Source: DASRJW01 sp964567755 (GTDB lineage Bacteria; Krumholzibacteriota; Krumholzibacteriia; G020349025). Taken from it: a DNA stretch of 64,000 nucleotides. Below the pieces are notes generated by a model. It saw only the letters and a program-made list of their open reading frames with translations. It was not told the DNA's origin and ran no database searches. Positions within the stretch are counted from its first letter, which is position 1. Each line of letters starts with the position of its first letter. Below, one piece after another: positions 52,265-60,699 of this stretch. Both the position numbers and the translations under genes were made by a program. The stretch covers positions 1 to 64,000 of the forward strand of contig CAZMNW010000061.1 in the NCBI GenBank assembly GCA_964567755.1, given 5' to 3'.

Positions 52265-53671
52265 TCACGGGTTCGGCAGAGATCTGATCTTCTTCTCGAG
52301 GCCGGCCACGGTGCTCTCGCTGTACTGGCCGGGGGGGAGCGACTGGGCCAGCTGCAGCGCGTCTTGCAATGTCGAGCGCGCGGCGCCCAACTCTCCCTTG
52401 CTGCGGTAGAGGTCGGCGAGAGTTTGCAAGACGCGCAGCTTTCGTGGTCCGTAGATCCTGTCGAGAGCACGACGCGATGCGGCAATGCCTTTGTCCCAAT
52501 GCTGCAGCTCCTTGTATGTGACCGCGAGTCGTGCGGGCGGGTTGTAATCATCCGGGAAGTCACGTTCCGATGCTTCCAGCATTGGAATGGCCCGCGCGGG
52601 TTCTCCGAGGGCGATGTACGCCGAAAGTCGGTGCGCGTCGAACACGGTGCGTCCCTCGGCTGTCTTGGCGAGCGCCGCTTCGTGCTCGAGGAAGCGCGCC
52701 CACCGGCTGGCCATGTCGCGGGCTCCGAGGCTGTCGTTGGCATCCGTGCGCGCGTCGACCAACACGGCATAGAGTCCGGAACGGTCGTCGGCGGCCACGG
52801 AAACCTGCGCGTCGTCCACGACCGCACGCGCAGCCGATTCGAACTCCGCGACCAGCGCGGCGCGGTGCGCGTCCTCATGCGGCAACGACAGCGCCGCATC
52901 CAGGCCGATGGCGGCGACGTTCACCGCCGAGGCGGTCGAGCGCAGTTTCGGCATTGCCGCACGCGCGGTCTCGGTACAGGTCGCGTAGTCGCGGCTTTCG
53001 AATGCGGCGAAGAGGAGGGATTCCGTGGCGCGGGCGTACGCGGGCCAGCCGCGCGGCGCTTTCGCGACCGCCTGACGATAGAACGCCACCGCATCATGGT
53101 TCTTGCCCTCGCCATACAAGTCGTCCGCGCGCGCGAGGAGTGCGTCGGCGCTCATCCCGGCATCCAGCTTCGCAGCGTCGGGCGCAGTGCTCGGAACAGG
53201 CGGGGTTCCCTGCCGGTGTTGCAGGAGCGCGGCGTGACTTTCGTCGAGCATCGCGTTCAGCTGGGTCACGGTCGCACCCCCCACCCAGCGCAGGACGACC
53301 GTTTCACGATCGGGATCGACAATGAAAAAGGAAGGCAGCGCCTGCACGGCGTACTGCTGGCGGAAGAAAGCGTTCTCGCGCTTCTCAGTGTCGATCTCGA
53401 GCCAGACGAACCGCCCGGCCTGTCGAGACAGGCCGGCATCGGTGAAGACGAAGGCCCGCATCGAACGGCAGGTGTGTCACCAGGGCGCCCACGCCTCGAT
53501 GAAGAGCGGCAGCTTGGCCGCCCGGGCTCGTGCCAGGGCGCCTGCATAGTCGTCCTGGATGAACGGCAGCACTTTTTTTGCCGCGCCCGCCGGTTGCGGC
53601 GCGCCGGCTGCCGTTCCCTGACTCGCGAACAACACCAGAAGCAGCGACAGCGATCGCTGGATCCGTGTCAT
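52265..53671 (-). CDS. Periplasmic thioredoxin-like TPR protein with an in-frame UGA at the catalytic Cys (probable selenoprotein)
   Basis: 468 residues if UGA is read as selenocysteine. Signal peptide (residues 1-23, SLSLLLVLFASQGTAAGA), then a thioredoxin fold. The active site reads EAWAPW, then UGA (residue 65), then HTCRSMRAFVF, with the second Cys at 68. All relatives I know have Cys at the UGA position. The fold continues with VWLEIDTEKRENAFF and ALPSFFIVDP, then helical TPR-like repeats to the end (AAFESRDYATCTETARAAMP, LADLYRSKGELGAARSTLQD). No ribosome site precedes the first Met after the UGA (53461), so a separate short gene is unlikely. The alternative is a recent nonsense mutation of a Cys codon (TGC or TGT to TGA). 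A GC-rich hairpin follows the UGA. Confidence 0.7.
53415..53472 (-). promoter_or_regulatory. Candidate SECIS region downstream of the UGA
   Basis: Two hairpins can form in the mRNA after the UGA (53477-53479). The near one (53455-53472) has a 5-bp stem CCTGC/GCGGG with a GU pair and an 8-nt loop. The far one (53415-53436) has a perfect 9-bp stem CCGGCCTGT/ACAGGCCGG with loop CTCG, beginning 40 nt after the UGA. Bacterial SECIS loops usually lie about 16-37 nt after the UGA, so the near hairpin fits better and the far one is stronger. Read by eye only. Confidence 0.35.
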
Positions 53672-53736
53672 GCAGCATGCTACCAGTCTTCTGCTCACGC
53701 AACCAGCCCGCGCTCGGGAGGCGATCGCGCCTGGCT

Positions 53737-54387
53737 TCAAGGCCTGGCGAAGAGCGCCTTGACCTCACCCCAGGTCATCGTTTCCACGGGCACGGTCGGA
53801 GGATCCAGGTCGAACGAAATGAACCAGAAGCCCCCCAGATTCGAGGTCGAAGTCACCGAGCCCGACTGGAAACTAGCCGCGCCGAAGACGATGTCCTCAG
53901 GCGCATCCGGCAGATCGTGTCCGTTGAGGAGTGTGAACGGCGATTCTTCGTCACTGAACTCGATTGCCAGGATGCCGGTCTCCAAATTTCCCGGGAAGTT
54001 GACCGTCGTGTTCGAGAATCCTGCGAAGTCGAGATAGTCACCGGCACACACACTGTCACACGTGCTCACGCCCAGCAGGTCAGTTGTCCAAACATGTGAT
54101 TCGATGGTGATGGTGAACTGGTGCGTGCTTCCGAGGGGAAAGATGAAGCTGCGCTCCGAAGGCCCCGTTTCCACCTCGGTGGCCGCGGTGGGTACGTACG
54201 TGACCCGGCCGCTCACCTGGCTGCCGATGCTGATCCCCGACGGCGGGGATGCCCCGAATCCGCCGACATCGTTGACCGTTCCGGTGAAGGTGAGCACGAC
54301 TTCGGCATTGGCCGGCCCCAAAGCGAGAGTTCCGGCGAGCAACGCGCCGGTAAGAAGGAACCAAGAGCGCATTCGCAGTGGTTTCAT
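53737..54387 (-). CDS. Secreted protein of unknown function with TWGEVKALF-type C-terminus
   Basis: 216 residues: signal peptide (SWFLLTGALLAGTLALGPANA), then a beta-rich low-charge domain with one Cys pair (STCDSVC). It resembles the bodies of PEP-CTERM proteins but lacks a PEP motif. Instead it ends VPVETMTWGEVKALFARP, close to the tail NSWSQVKRLFRGR of the propeller at 23848-24657. ATG 54387 follows AGAAAGGA. It is upstream of the thioredoxin-TPR gene by 65 nt on the same strand. Function unknown. Confidence 0.6.
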   Translation of the reverse strand: MKPLRMRSWFLLTGALLAGTLALGPANAEVVLTFTGTVNDVGGFGASPPSGISIGSQVSGRVTYVPTAATEVETGPSERSFIFPLGSTHQFTITIESHVWTTDLLGVSTCDSVCAGDYLDFAGFSNTTVNFPGNLETGILAIEFSDEESPFTLLNGHDLPDAPEDIVFGAASFQSGSVTSTSNLGGFWFISFDLDPPTVPVETMTWGEVKALFARP

Positions 54388-54642
54388 TTCGGTCCTTTCT
54401 GTGGCGTCGACCGTGGCGACCACGAAGATGGAGATTCTCAAACTCTAGCAGAAGGCAATTCCGGCTGGCGTTTCGTCGCCGCCGCTCGCGAAGTCGCGGT
54501 CTTGCGGCCTCATGTCGGCATCGTGATGGTGCGAAAGTGAGCACTTTGCCCCAAGTGAATCCGCCGGCGCGGCGAGACGCAGGTGCCGAGGAGTCTGCGC
54601 CTCGAGACACGCGACGTCCAGGATCAGCGCGAATAGTGAGCC

Positions 54643-56229
54643 TCAGGGTGGCGCGTGGGAGGAATCGCGCGGAACGAAAACTTCGGCGAACCCGGGAGTC
54701 ACGAACCGAGTCTCGTGTCCAGCGATGCGTGCACGCACATCAAAAGACCCCTGCAGCTGGAGAAAGACCTGTTCCTCGGGTTGGCGCATTCGGCTCGAGG
54801 CGACGTGGTGGACATCGAGCCGCACGTCGATCCGATCACGCTCGGCCGGGTTCAAGTGAGTGGTCCCGGATTCGGACGTGGCTGCAAGCGTCATCGCCGT
54901 CGGCGCGTGCGGGGCGCCACCGGCTGGTGCTTCGCTCCAGTCATATTGCGTCGCTTGCGGCCGAAAGAGTGCGAGCGTGCCCCCACGTTGCCCAGCGCTG
55001 CGGGCTTGCGCCAGGAGCAAGAAGATGCCGGCGCCAGCCGCGCCGGGGCTGTGTGTCGGATGTTCCACCCGGCCATACAAGAGCGCGTGCTCCGCGCTGC
55101 TCGCGGTTCCCCATTCCCAACTGACGCCGCGCCAAGTGCCCCAGTTGTGATCGTGATAGCCGGGAACTTCGCGCAATGTGAGCGTGACCCCCGGGGCCCG
55201 AATGGTGCCCGAAACCCAGGTGCGCAATGCCGGCACGGTGTAGCCCGAGATCCACCGTTCGCTGTCCTGGATGAGCACCGGAGGATAGTAAAGATCCAGC
55301 AGCGGACGAACCGTGAGATCGGCGTACACAGGTCCCCGTGGATCGGTCCACTCCAGATGCAATTGGTAAGCCCCATCGCGAAAGGTGGCGGTCGTGTGCG
55401 CGCCGAAACGCAGATCGACTCCTGCGAGCGAAATGCCGTCGGCTGCGAGCGGCATCTCCGTCCGCAGCTCATGGGCTGGTTCGCCGGGGCTCACGATCTG
55501 CAGGAGTGAAGTCGCGCGACCTTGACCGGCCTCGATGTCGCCGCTCGCGATCAAGCTCACAGTGCCGAAGACACCAGTCGCGGGATCGGTGAAGTTGAAG
55601 TACAGCCATTCTGCCCAGCGGTCGAGGTCGGGGAGAGTGCGCGGCGGCAAGTGGAAGCGATCCATGTCGTTGTACAGCGAGTCGACAGGTGGATCCACCC
55701 ACATACGATCCGCGTCATGGTCACGCCAGACGATGCCCTGGCGCACAAATGCCGCCGTCGGGCCGCCGGCCGCGACATCGAGGCTCGGGATGAAACCGTG
55801 CGCCAGAACCTCGAGAGGGGCCGCCGGCGTGCCTGCAGGCACGGCTAGCCGCGCATACATCACTTTCTCCACCAGCCCCGGCGAGGCGGCGGCGAATGGA
55901 AGGTCGGCATAATCCGGCGTCACGGGCGCGAAGGTCGCCGCGAAGCGCGGTCCCGAGAGCACTTGCCGGAACAGGAAGCGCGCATTGGCGAGCATGGAGT
56001 ACATCCCCGTCGGGCCACCGATCTTCATGACCTCGACATCGATGCCGGCGGGAAGGAGCAGGAGGTCGCCGCCGCCGACCAGGTCCTTGTCGGTGGCTTG
56101 CACGAGAACCGCCTCGCCAATGGAGAGCAGGGTGATCATGACACCGACGGCGATGCCGAGACCCAAGAGCAGCATCGCCGTGCGGCGAGGACGATCGCTC
56201 AACGTGCGCAACGCCAACATCCCGATCAT
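54643..56229 (-). CDS. Lipocalin-like (AttH/CrtC) protein with N-terminal membrane anchor, ABC-transporter partner
   Basis: 528 residues. An N-terminal FtsX-like membrane helix (RTAMLLLGLGIAVGVMITLL) and a short periplasmic part are followed by a domain of the hydroxyneurosporene synthase/AttH type. The latter contains WAEWLYFNFTDPATGVFG, PALRTWVSGTIRAPGVTLTL and the family motif EVPGYHDHNWGTW. AttH-like proteins occur beside FtsX/MacB-type ABC transporters and are thought to handle lipids or hydrophobic molecules. The start overlaps the stop of the ATPase gene by 4 nt, so it is the last gene of the transporter operon. The fusion of an FtsX-like start to AttH is unusual. Confidence 0.75.
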   Translation of the reverse strand: MIGMLALRTLSDRPRRTAMLLLGLGIAVGVMITLLSIGEAVLVQATDKDLVGGGDLLLLPAGIDVEVMKIGGPTGMYSMLANARFLFRQVLSGPRFAATFAPVTPDYADLPFAAASPGLVEKVMYARLAVPAGTPAAPLEVLAHGFIPSLDVAAGGPTAAFVRQGIVWRDHDADRMWVDPPVDSLYNDMDRFHLPPRTLPDLDRWAEWLYFNFTDPATGVFGTVSLIASGDIEAGQGRATSLLQIVSPGEPAHELRTEMPLAADGISLAGVDLRFGAHTTATFRDGAYQLHLEWTDPRGPVYADLTVRPLLDLYYPPVLIQDSERWISGYTVPALRTWVSGTIRAPGVTLTLREVPGYHDHNWGTWRGVSWEWGTASSAEHALLYGRVEHPTHSPGAAGAGIFLLLAQARSAGQRGGTLALFRPQATQYDWSEAPAGGAPHAPTAMTLAATSESGTTHLNPAERDRIDVRLDVHHVASSRMRQPEEQVFLQLQGSFDVRARIAGHETRFVTPGFAEVFVPRDSSHAPP

Positions 56230-56912
56230 GATTCCGCCTCGATGTGCCCGTCACGCATGCGCAGTCGACGCGATGCGCGCGCCGCGAGCTCGGGATTGTG
56301 GGTCACGAGGACGATGGCGACACCAGCCGCATGCAGTGTCTCCAGCAAGGCAGCGATCTGTGCCCCCGTGGCCTCATCGAGCTCTCCCGTGGGTTCGTCG
56401 GCGAGCAACAGCTGCGGCCGGTTGACCAGGGCGCGCGCGATCGCCACGCGCTGCTGTTCGCCGCCGGAGAGCTGTCCCGGCTTGTGCCGCAGCCGGTGTG
56501 CGAGCCCGACGGTGGTCAGAACCTCGCGGACACGGGCTTCGCGCTCCGCCTTGGGCAAGCGGGCTTCGAGTGCCGGCAACGCCACGTTCTCGCCCGCGGT
56601 CAACATGGGCAGCAGGAAGAAGCGTTGGAAGACGAAACCAAGGGTGCGCAGTCGCAGTTCGGTGCGCATGGCATCGGACGCACCGATCATGTCGCGCCCA
56701 AAGAGCCGGAGCTCGCCGGAGGTCGGTACGTCGACCGCGCCCAGGAGGTGCAGCAGCGTCGACTTGCCACATCCAGAGGGTCCCATGATGGAAACGAACT
56801 CGCCCGGCTGCACGCTCAAGTTCACCGCGCGCAGCGCGTGAATGTCATGACCGTCCAGGACATAATCCTTGCGCAAGTCCCGTGCGACGACGATCGGATC
56901 CGCTGGCTTCAT
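56226..56912 (-). CDS. ABC transporter ATPase (LolD/MacB type)
   Basis: 228 residues. Walker A is GPSGCGKST (44-52), the signature is LSGGEQQRVAIARAL and Walker B LLLADEPTGELD with its catalytic Glu. Its short length and the LolD-like motif FQRFFLLPMLTAGENVALPA place it with the exporters that extract lipids or drive periplasmic mechanics (LolCDE/MacB). It overlaps both neighbours by 4 nt (ATGA at each end), so the operon is tightly coupled. ATG 56912 is the start. Confidence 0.95.
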   Translation of the reverse strand: MKPADPIVVARDLRKDYVLDGHDIHALRAVNLSVQPGEFVSIMGPSGCGKSTLLHLLGAVDVPTSGELRLFGRDMIGASDAMRTELRLRTLGFVFQRFFLLPMLTAGENVALPALEARLPKAEREARVREVLTTVGLAHRLRHKPGQLSGGEQQRVAIARALVNRPQLLLADEPTGELDEATGAQIAALLETLHAAGVAIVLVTHNPELAARASRRLRMRDGHIEAES

Positions 56913-58114
56913 CCGATCACCTCGCGATGCAACGTCGGCGCAATGCGCAAGCGCGCGACAAGAAACGCCGGATATAAACCGGCCAGCGCACCGCACAGCA
57001 ACAACAGCACGAAGGTTCGCAGCACAGCCCGTGGTGTGAGAACGAAGAAGCTCAAGTCGACGGGAATGCTGGGGGCGCGGGTCAAGATGGCGTCGAGCCA
57101 GAGCGCGATGGCGAGTCCCGCCCCGAAGGTGATCGGGAGCGACAGAACCACCAGGCTCAGACTTTCCAAGAACACCAACGACACCAGGCGGCGGCGCCGC
57201 AATCCGACGGCACGCAAGATCGCGAGCTCGCCCAGTCGTTCGCCGAGAGACAACGCCACCAACGTGCCAACGAGCAACACACATACGATCATGCTCACGG
57301 TGCCGAGAACGAGAGAAAAAAGGTTGAAATAGGTAAGCTGCCCTTGCACGGTGTCGAGTGCTTCGGCCATCGAGTACGCCTCCACTTCGGGAAACGTCGA
57401 GCGAATCCACGCCGACATCGCTTCACCCGTGCCGGCCGTGCCGGAGCCCTCGTCACGCAAGGCCACGGCGATGAGCGACAAACCATCGCGTGCCGCTTCG
57501 CCGCGCAGGAGCTGTGCCTGCCGCGTGCCGACAGCCAAGCTGCGCTGCGCGCGCAGATCGAAATGGAAGCTCGCGATGCCGCACACCGCGTAGCTTCGTG
57601 GCGAATGGAGCATGCCGACTTGGCTGGTGTACTCGGCGGCCACGAAGACCGTGTCTCCCGGAGCGATCTCGAGGGCATTCGCCAATGCGCGGCTCACGAC
57701 TGCTTGCGTGCTGTCGGCGAGATCGGCGCCCTCGACCACGCGCCACAACGCGACCGAGGGCGGGTTCATGCCATAGACGAAGGCGGCCACGGGGACACCA
57801 TTCGGCCTGGCGGCGTACACCGTGCCGCCGACGATGGGCGCCACGTGCGCGACGCGCGCGTCGCCGGCGATCGCGGCCGCGATGCGATGTCCGTCGGGAA
57901 ACGTGGCGTCGGTCTCGAACGGCAATGTGCCGCGTGGGGTCACCCGCACTTCGTAGCCGATGTTCTCGAGAATCCGGCGTAAGCTCGCTTGCAGGCCGCG
58001 CGACAGCATTTGCATGTCGAGCAGCAACGCGCCCGCGACGCCGACGCCGACAATGCCGAGCAGCGTGCGCGCACGGTGGCGAAACAAACCACGCAGCACC
58101 AGGAAGCCGATCAC
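56909..58114 (-). CDS. ABC transporter permease, FtsX/MacB family
   Basis: 401 residues. First helix at about 15-35 (RTLLGIVGVGVAGALLLDMQ), a periplasmic MacB_PCD-like domain to about 265, then three C-terminal helices: NLFSLVLGTVSMIVCVLLVG, RRLVSLVFLESLSLVVLSLP and RTFVLLLLCGALAGLYPAFL. It is the full-length permease of the operon and pairs with the ATPase. The cargo is unknown; the AttH-like partner suggests a hydrophobic one. Confidence 0.9.
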   Translation of the reverse strand: MIGFLVLRGLFRHRARTLLGIVGVGVAGALLLDMQMLSRGLQASLRRILENIGYEVRVTPRGTLPFETDATFPDGHRIAAAIAGDARVAHVAPIVGGTVYAARPNGVPVAAFVYGMNPPSVALWRVVEGADLADSTQAVVSRALANALEIAPGDTVFVAAEYTSQVGMLHSPRSYAVCGIASFHFDLRAQRSLAVGTRQAQLLRGEAARDGLSLIAVALRDEGSGTAGTGEAMSAWIRSTFPEVEAYSMAEALDTVQGQLTYFNLFSLVLGTVSMIVCVLLVGTLVALSLGERLGELAILRAVGLRRRRLVSLVFLESLSLVVLSLPITFGAGLAIALWLDAILTRAPSIPVDLSFFVLTPRAVLRTFVLLLLCGALAGLYPAFLVARLRIAPTLHREVIG

Positions 58115-58131
58115 GGGTCACCTGCCAACGG

Positions 58132-58971
58132 TCAGCGGCCGACGCAATCCAACGGATCGCGTCCCACGATGTGCCGCGCCACCAATCCTCCGGCGAGCAA
58201 GCCGGCGACAATCGAAAGCCCGGCCGCGAGGATCACGATCTCCGGGGTGACGCGCGCGAAGACGAGATCGGTGTCGTACCGGGCGCGTGACGCCGGGTTG
58301 ATGATGGCCACGGCGAGGTGCGCCAGACCCATCCCGGCGATGCTGCCCAACAAGGAGACGAGGGCCGAGATGAGAACCACACCACGCACGATGGTGCGTC
58401 GAGAAATCCCGATGAGGCGCAGCACTCCGAGTTCGCGTCGCAACGATTCCACTTTGAGCACCATGATGGCGACGAGGAACACCAGACCGGCCAGCATCGA
58501 CACCAAGCCGATGGCCTTGTGGAACTGTGAAATGACCACGAACGTGGAGGAATTCCGTGCCGCGACCTCACGCGCGCTGTAGGCGCCGATGCCGATGCCC
58601 ATGCCGTTGATCTCGCTGGCGACTCGCTCGGCTTGCAGGGGATCCCGCAGGCGCACTGCGAAACGGTCGACACGATCCATGCTTCCCGTCAAGCGCTCCA
58701 GGTCCGGAAGATGCATCGTCACGTGCAACTGTTCGAAGCCCACCTCGAAAGGATCCGGCGAGGGTCGGACGATGCCGCCGACGACGAAGCGGCGTGTGTT
58801 GCGCATGGCGGCGTCGGCGGCGATCTCCAACGTATCCCCTAGCCCCGCGCCGAGCGCGTCGGCCGTGCGGTCGCTCAAGACCACATCCGAGAGCGGCATC
58901 GTGGCCGGGGCGCTCGCGATGCAGACGCGAGCCATGAGAATGAAAACGAAGAAGATCGCGGCACGGCACAT
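58132..58971 (-). CDS. FtsX-family permease, N-terminally truncated
   Basis: 279 residues. The three C-terminal FtsX helices are intact (FHKAIGLVSMLAGLVFLVAI, VRGVVLISALVSLLGSIAGM, VILAAGLSIVAGLLAGGLVA). The periplasmic part only begins near its end (MPLSDVVLSDRTADALGAGL, GDTLEIAADAAMRNTRRF). Compared with its 401-residue neighbour, about 120-150 residues including most of the MacB_PCD domain are missing. They are replaced by a short hydrophobic N-terminus (MCRAAIFFVFILMARVCIA). It may be a real short permease or a decayed gene. The preceding E1-like gene ends 85 nt upstream. The start is the only ATG before the conserved part that lies outside the E1-like gene. Confidence 0.6.
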   Translation of the reverse strand: MCRAAIFFVFILMARVCIASAPATMPLSDVVLSDRTADALGAGLGDTLEIAADAAMRNTRRFVVGGIVRPSPDPFEVGFEQLHVTMHLPDLERLTGSMDRVDRFAVRLRDPLQAERVASEINGMGIGIGAYSAREVAARNSSTFVVISQFHKAIGLVSMLAGLVFLVAIMVLKVESLRRELGVLRLIGISRRTIVRGVVLISALVSLLGSIAGMGLAHLAVAIINPASRARYDTDLVFARVTPEIVILAAGLSIVAGLLAGGLVARHIVGRDPLDCVGR

Positions 58972-59056
58972 GAGCGTAGCGTACCCGCCGAGCGAGAGCT
59001 GGTGCAACGCCGAGCGGACTTGGGCTCGTGCCCGGCGCTGCAGCGGTTGCAGAGCC

Positions 59057-59830
59057 TCACGCCGTGTGCGTCGACTGGCCGTTGCGCGCGCCGGCGACCC
59101 AAAGGGCGCGGTCGAGATCGATGGCGATCCAGCGCGGGCGCGGCAAGCGATCGACGAAGGCGCGCACGGCGCCACCGACGAGTGCCGCGGCGGCAGCGGC
59201 TGCGTGTGTCGCGGCCTGGTCGGCGCAATCGCCGGCTGCGGCGAGGGCGTCATCGGAGAGCGACGCTTCGTAGACGGAGACATCCTCCGGATCCGATGGC
59301 TGCACCTCGTGCAGGCGCACGAGACCGCGTCCGATGCGCAGATCCAGCACCAGCAAAATGCCTGCATCTCCGCGCAAGCGTTCCCACAGTTGCCGGCGTG
59401 TGGCCATGGTGTCGACGGCGAGCACCACGATCGGCGAGCGCCGCTGCTGTGGGCTCGCGATAAAACTCTCTGCATGCATCTCCACCCGGCAGCCAGGAAC
59501 GATGGTCTGCAGCAGACCACGCAGCGCTTTCACCTTCTGCCGCCCCGCCGCCACGTCGCGCCGGCGATACAGCTGCAGACCCTGATTCTCGGCTCCCAGT
59601 CGGTCGCCGTCGTAGAGTCGCAGTTGCAGTCCCAGCATCGCCAGGACGAGAGCGATCTGCGACCCAGAGCGTCCGACTCCGACGATGGTGACTTCGACAT
59701 CCGTCAGGTGCAAGGCGTCGAACCCGGCGTCATCCAGCGTCATGAGCTTCTGGGAACGCTCGCGATTCTGCCCCGGCGTGGACGGAACATCACCGGGTGA
59801 AGTCGTGGATAGTGCGATTCGTTGCGTCAT
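59057..59830 (-). CDS. E1-like ThiF-family adenylyltransferase
   Basis: 257 residues. The ATP-binding Rossmann motif is GVGRSGS (51-57), followed by YDGDRLGAENQ and a Lys in RRDVAAGRQKVKAL. VVLAVDTMATRRQLWERL and, later, Cys202 (AAAGDCADQAATHA) follow in the place of the catalytic Cys of a bacterial E1 class linked to ubiquitin-like proteins. The usual Arg of the N-x-x-R-Q motif is replaced (NQGLQ). It should adenylate the C-terminal glycine of a ubiquitin-like partner, and such a protein ending in Gly-Gly is encoded 1.6 kb upstream. ATG 59830 follows GGAGGTGG. It overlaps the upstream gene by 41 nt. Confidence 0.8.
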   Translation of the reverse strand: MTQRIALSTTSPGDVPSTPGQNRERSQKLMTLDDAGFDALHLTDVEVTIVGVGRSGSQIALVLAMLGLQLRLYDGDRLGAENQGLQLYRRRDVAAGRQKVKALRGLLQTIVPGCRVEMHAESFIASPQQRRSPIVVLAVDTMATRRQLWERLRGDAGILLVLDLRIGRGLVRLHEVQPSDPEDVSVYEASLSDDALAAAGDCADQAATHAAAAAAALVGGAVRAFVDRLPRPRWIAIDLDRALWVAGARNGQSTHTA

Positions 59831-60680
59831 CGATTGCCACCTCCGTTGCATCCGGGACATCGAGCCACAGCGACAATCCTTGCGGCACTTTCCCTTGCCG
59901 ATCGCCGCGCAGCACCGGGCGCCATTCTTTCGGGCAGGCGTCGAGAGGGACACCGATCACCCGCCGCGACGTTTCCGCCGCGACTTGGGCGATGAAACCG
60001 ATTCGCGGCATCAATCGCGGCGGCGCGACGAGGACGACTTCTCGCGCGCTGGTGGCGAGCAGCCCGGCGAGCAGCACCACTTCGCTCCATGAGAGAGTCT
60101 CGAGGCGCCACAGGCCGTGCTGGCCAAGGCGCCAGAATGGACCTCCACGTTCGCCACGGCATGGCAGATCGAGCCCGCGTTCGCCGATCCAACGCTCGCG
60201 TTGCGGACCCTGAGCATGCAGCACCGGGGGGACGAAGAACGCCTCGCCCAAGCTGCGCAGCCGCGGCGAATGAATGGCTGCCACAGCGGCGAGGCCCTTC
60301 CAAGATCGATCCGGTGCGGCGCCATCCTCGAGCGCCAGATAGGCGCAGGATCGTCCACGCAGATTCGCTTCGTAGAGAAACACACAGGGACGGAAGATTG
60401 GGAGCAGTGCGTCGAGTGTGTCGGTCGCGCGTCGAGCCTGCGCGAAGCAAGCTGCGGCCAGCGCGGTCTCGAGACAGACAAGATGCTGCGGGGCGCTATT
60501 CGACAGGCCAGGTGCGGCGTGAGATTCCGCCGCCAGACATGCCCCGTGCAATGCTCTCTGTTGAATCTCCACGGCTGCCGCGTCGAATCGGCCGCAGCTC
60601 CACTCGTCCTGGGTTTCGGGTGCGACGAGCATGTCCTGCAATGGCAGGTGAAAATTTCGCCAGAACTCGCGCCACGGCAT
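59790..60680 (-). CDS. Unknown protein of the ubiquitin-like/E1 cluster
   Basis: 296 residues, no family recognised. The N-terminal half is helical and Cys/Ala-rich (ALHGACLAAESHAAPGLSNS, HLVCLETALAAACFAQARRA). The second half mixes strands and helices: SCAYLALEDGA, AFFVPPVLHAQGP and then SWSEVVLLAGLLATSAREVV, LVAPPRLMPRIGFIAQVAAE. It contains seven Cys; none lies in a recognisable E2 or JAB motif. ATG 60680 follows GGGGGGGA; GTG 60695 is also possible. The stop overlaps the E1-like start by 41 nt, so it is tightly linked. It might act as carrier, target or enzyme partner of the E1, but this is not shown. Confidence 0.6.
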   Translation of the reverse strand: MPWREFWRNFHLPLQDMLVAPETQDEWSCGRFDAAAVEIQQRALHGACLAAESHAAPGLSNSAPQHLVCLETALAAACFAQARRATDTLDALLPIFRPCVFLYEANLRGRSCAYLALEDGAAPDRSWKGLAAVAAIHSPRLRSLGEAFFVPPVLHAQGPQRERWIGERGLDLPCRGERGGPFWRLGQHGLWRLETLSWSEVVLLAGLLATSAREVVLVAPPRLMPRIGFIAQVAAETSRRVIGVPLDACPKEWRPVLRGDRQGKVPQGLSLWLDVPDATEVAIDDATNRTIHDFTR

Positions 60681-60699
60681 GGTTGTCCCCCCCACGGCT

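Noticed and set aside
52265..53461. A separate TPR protein starting at ATG 53461
   Set aside because: No ribosome site precedes it and the protein would start in the middle of a thioredoxin fold, right after the active-site Cys; one gene with an internal UGA explains the data better.
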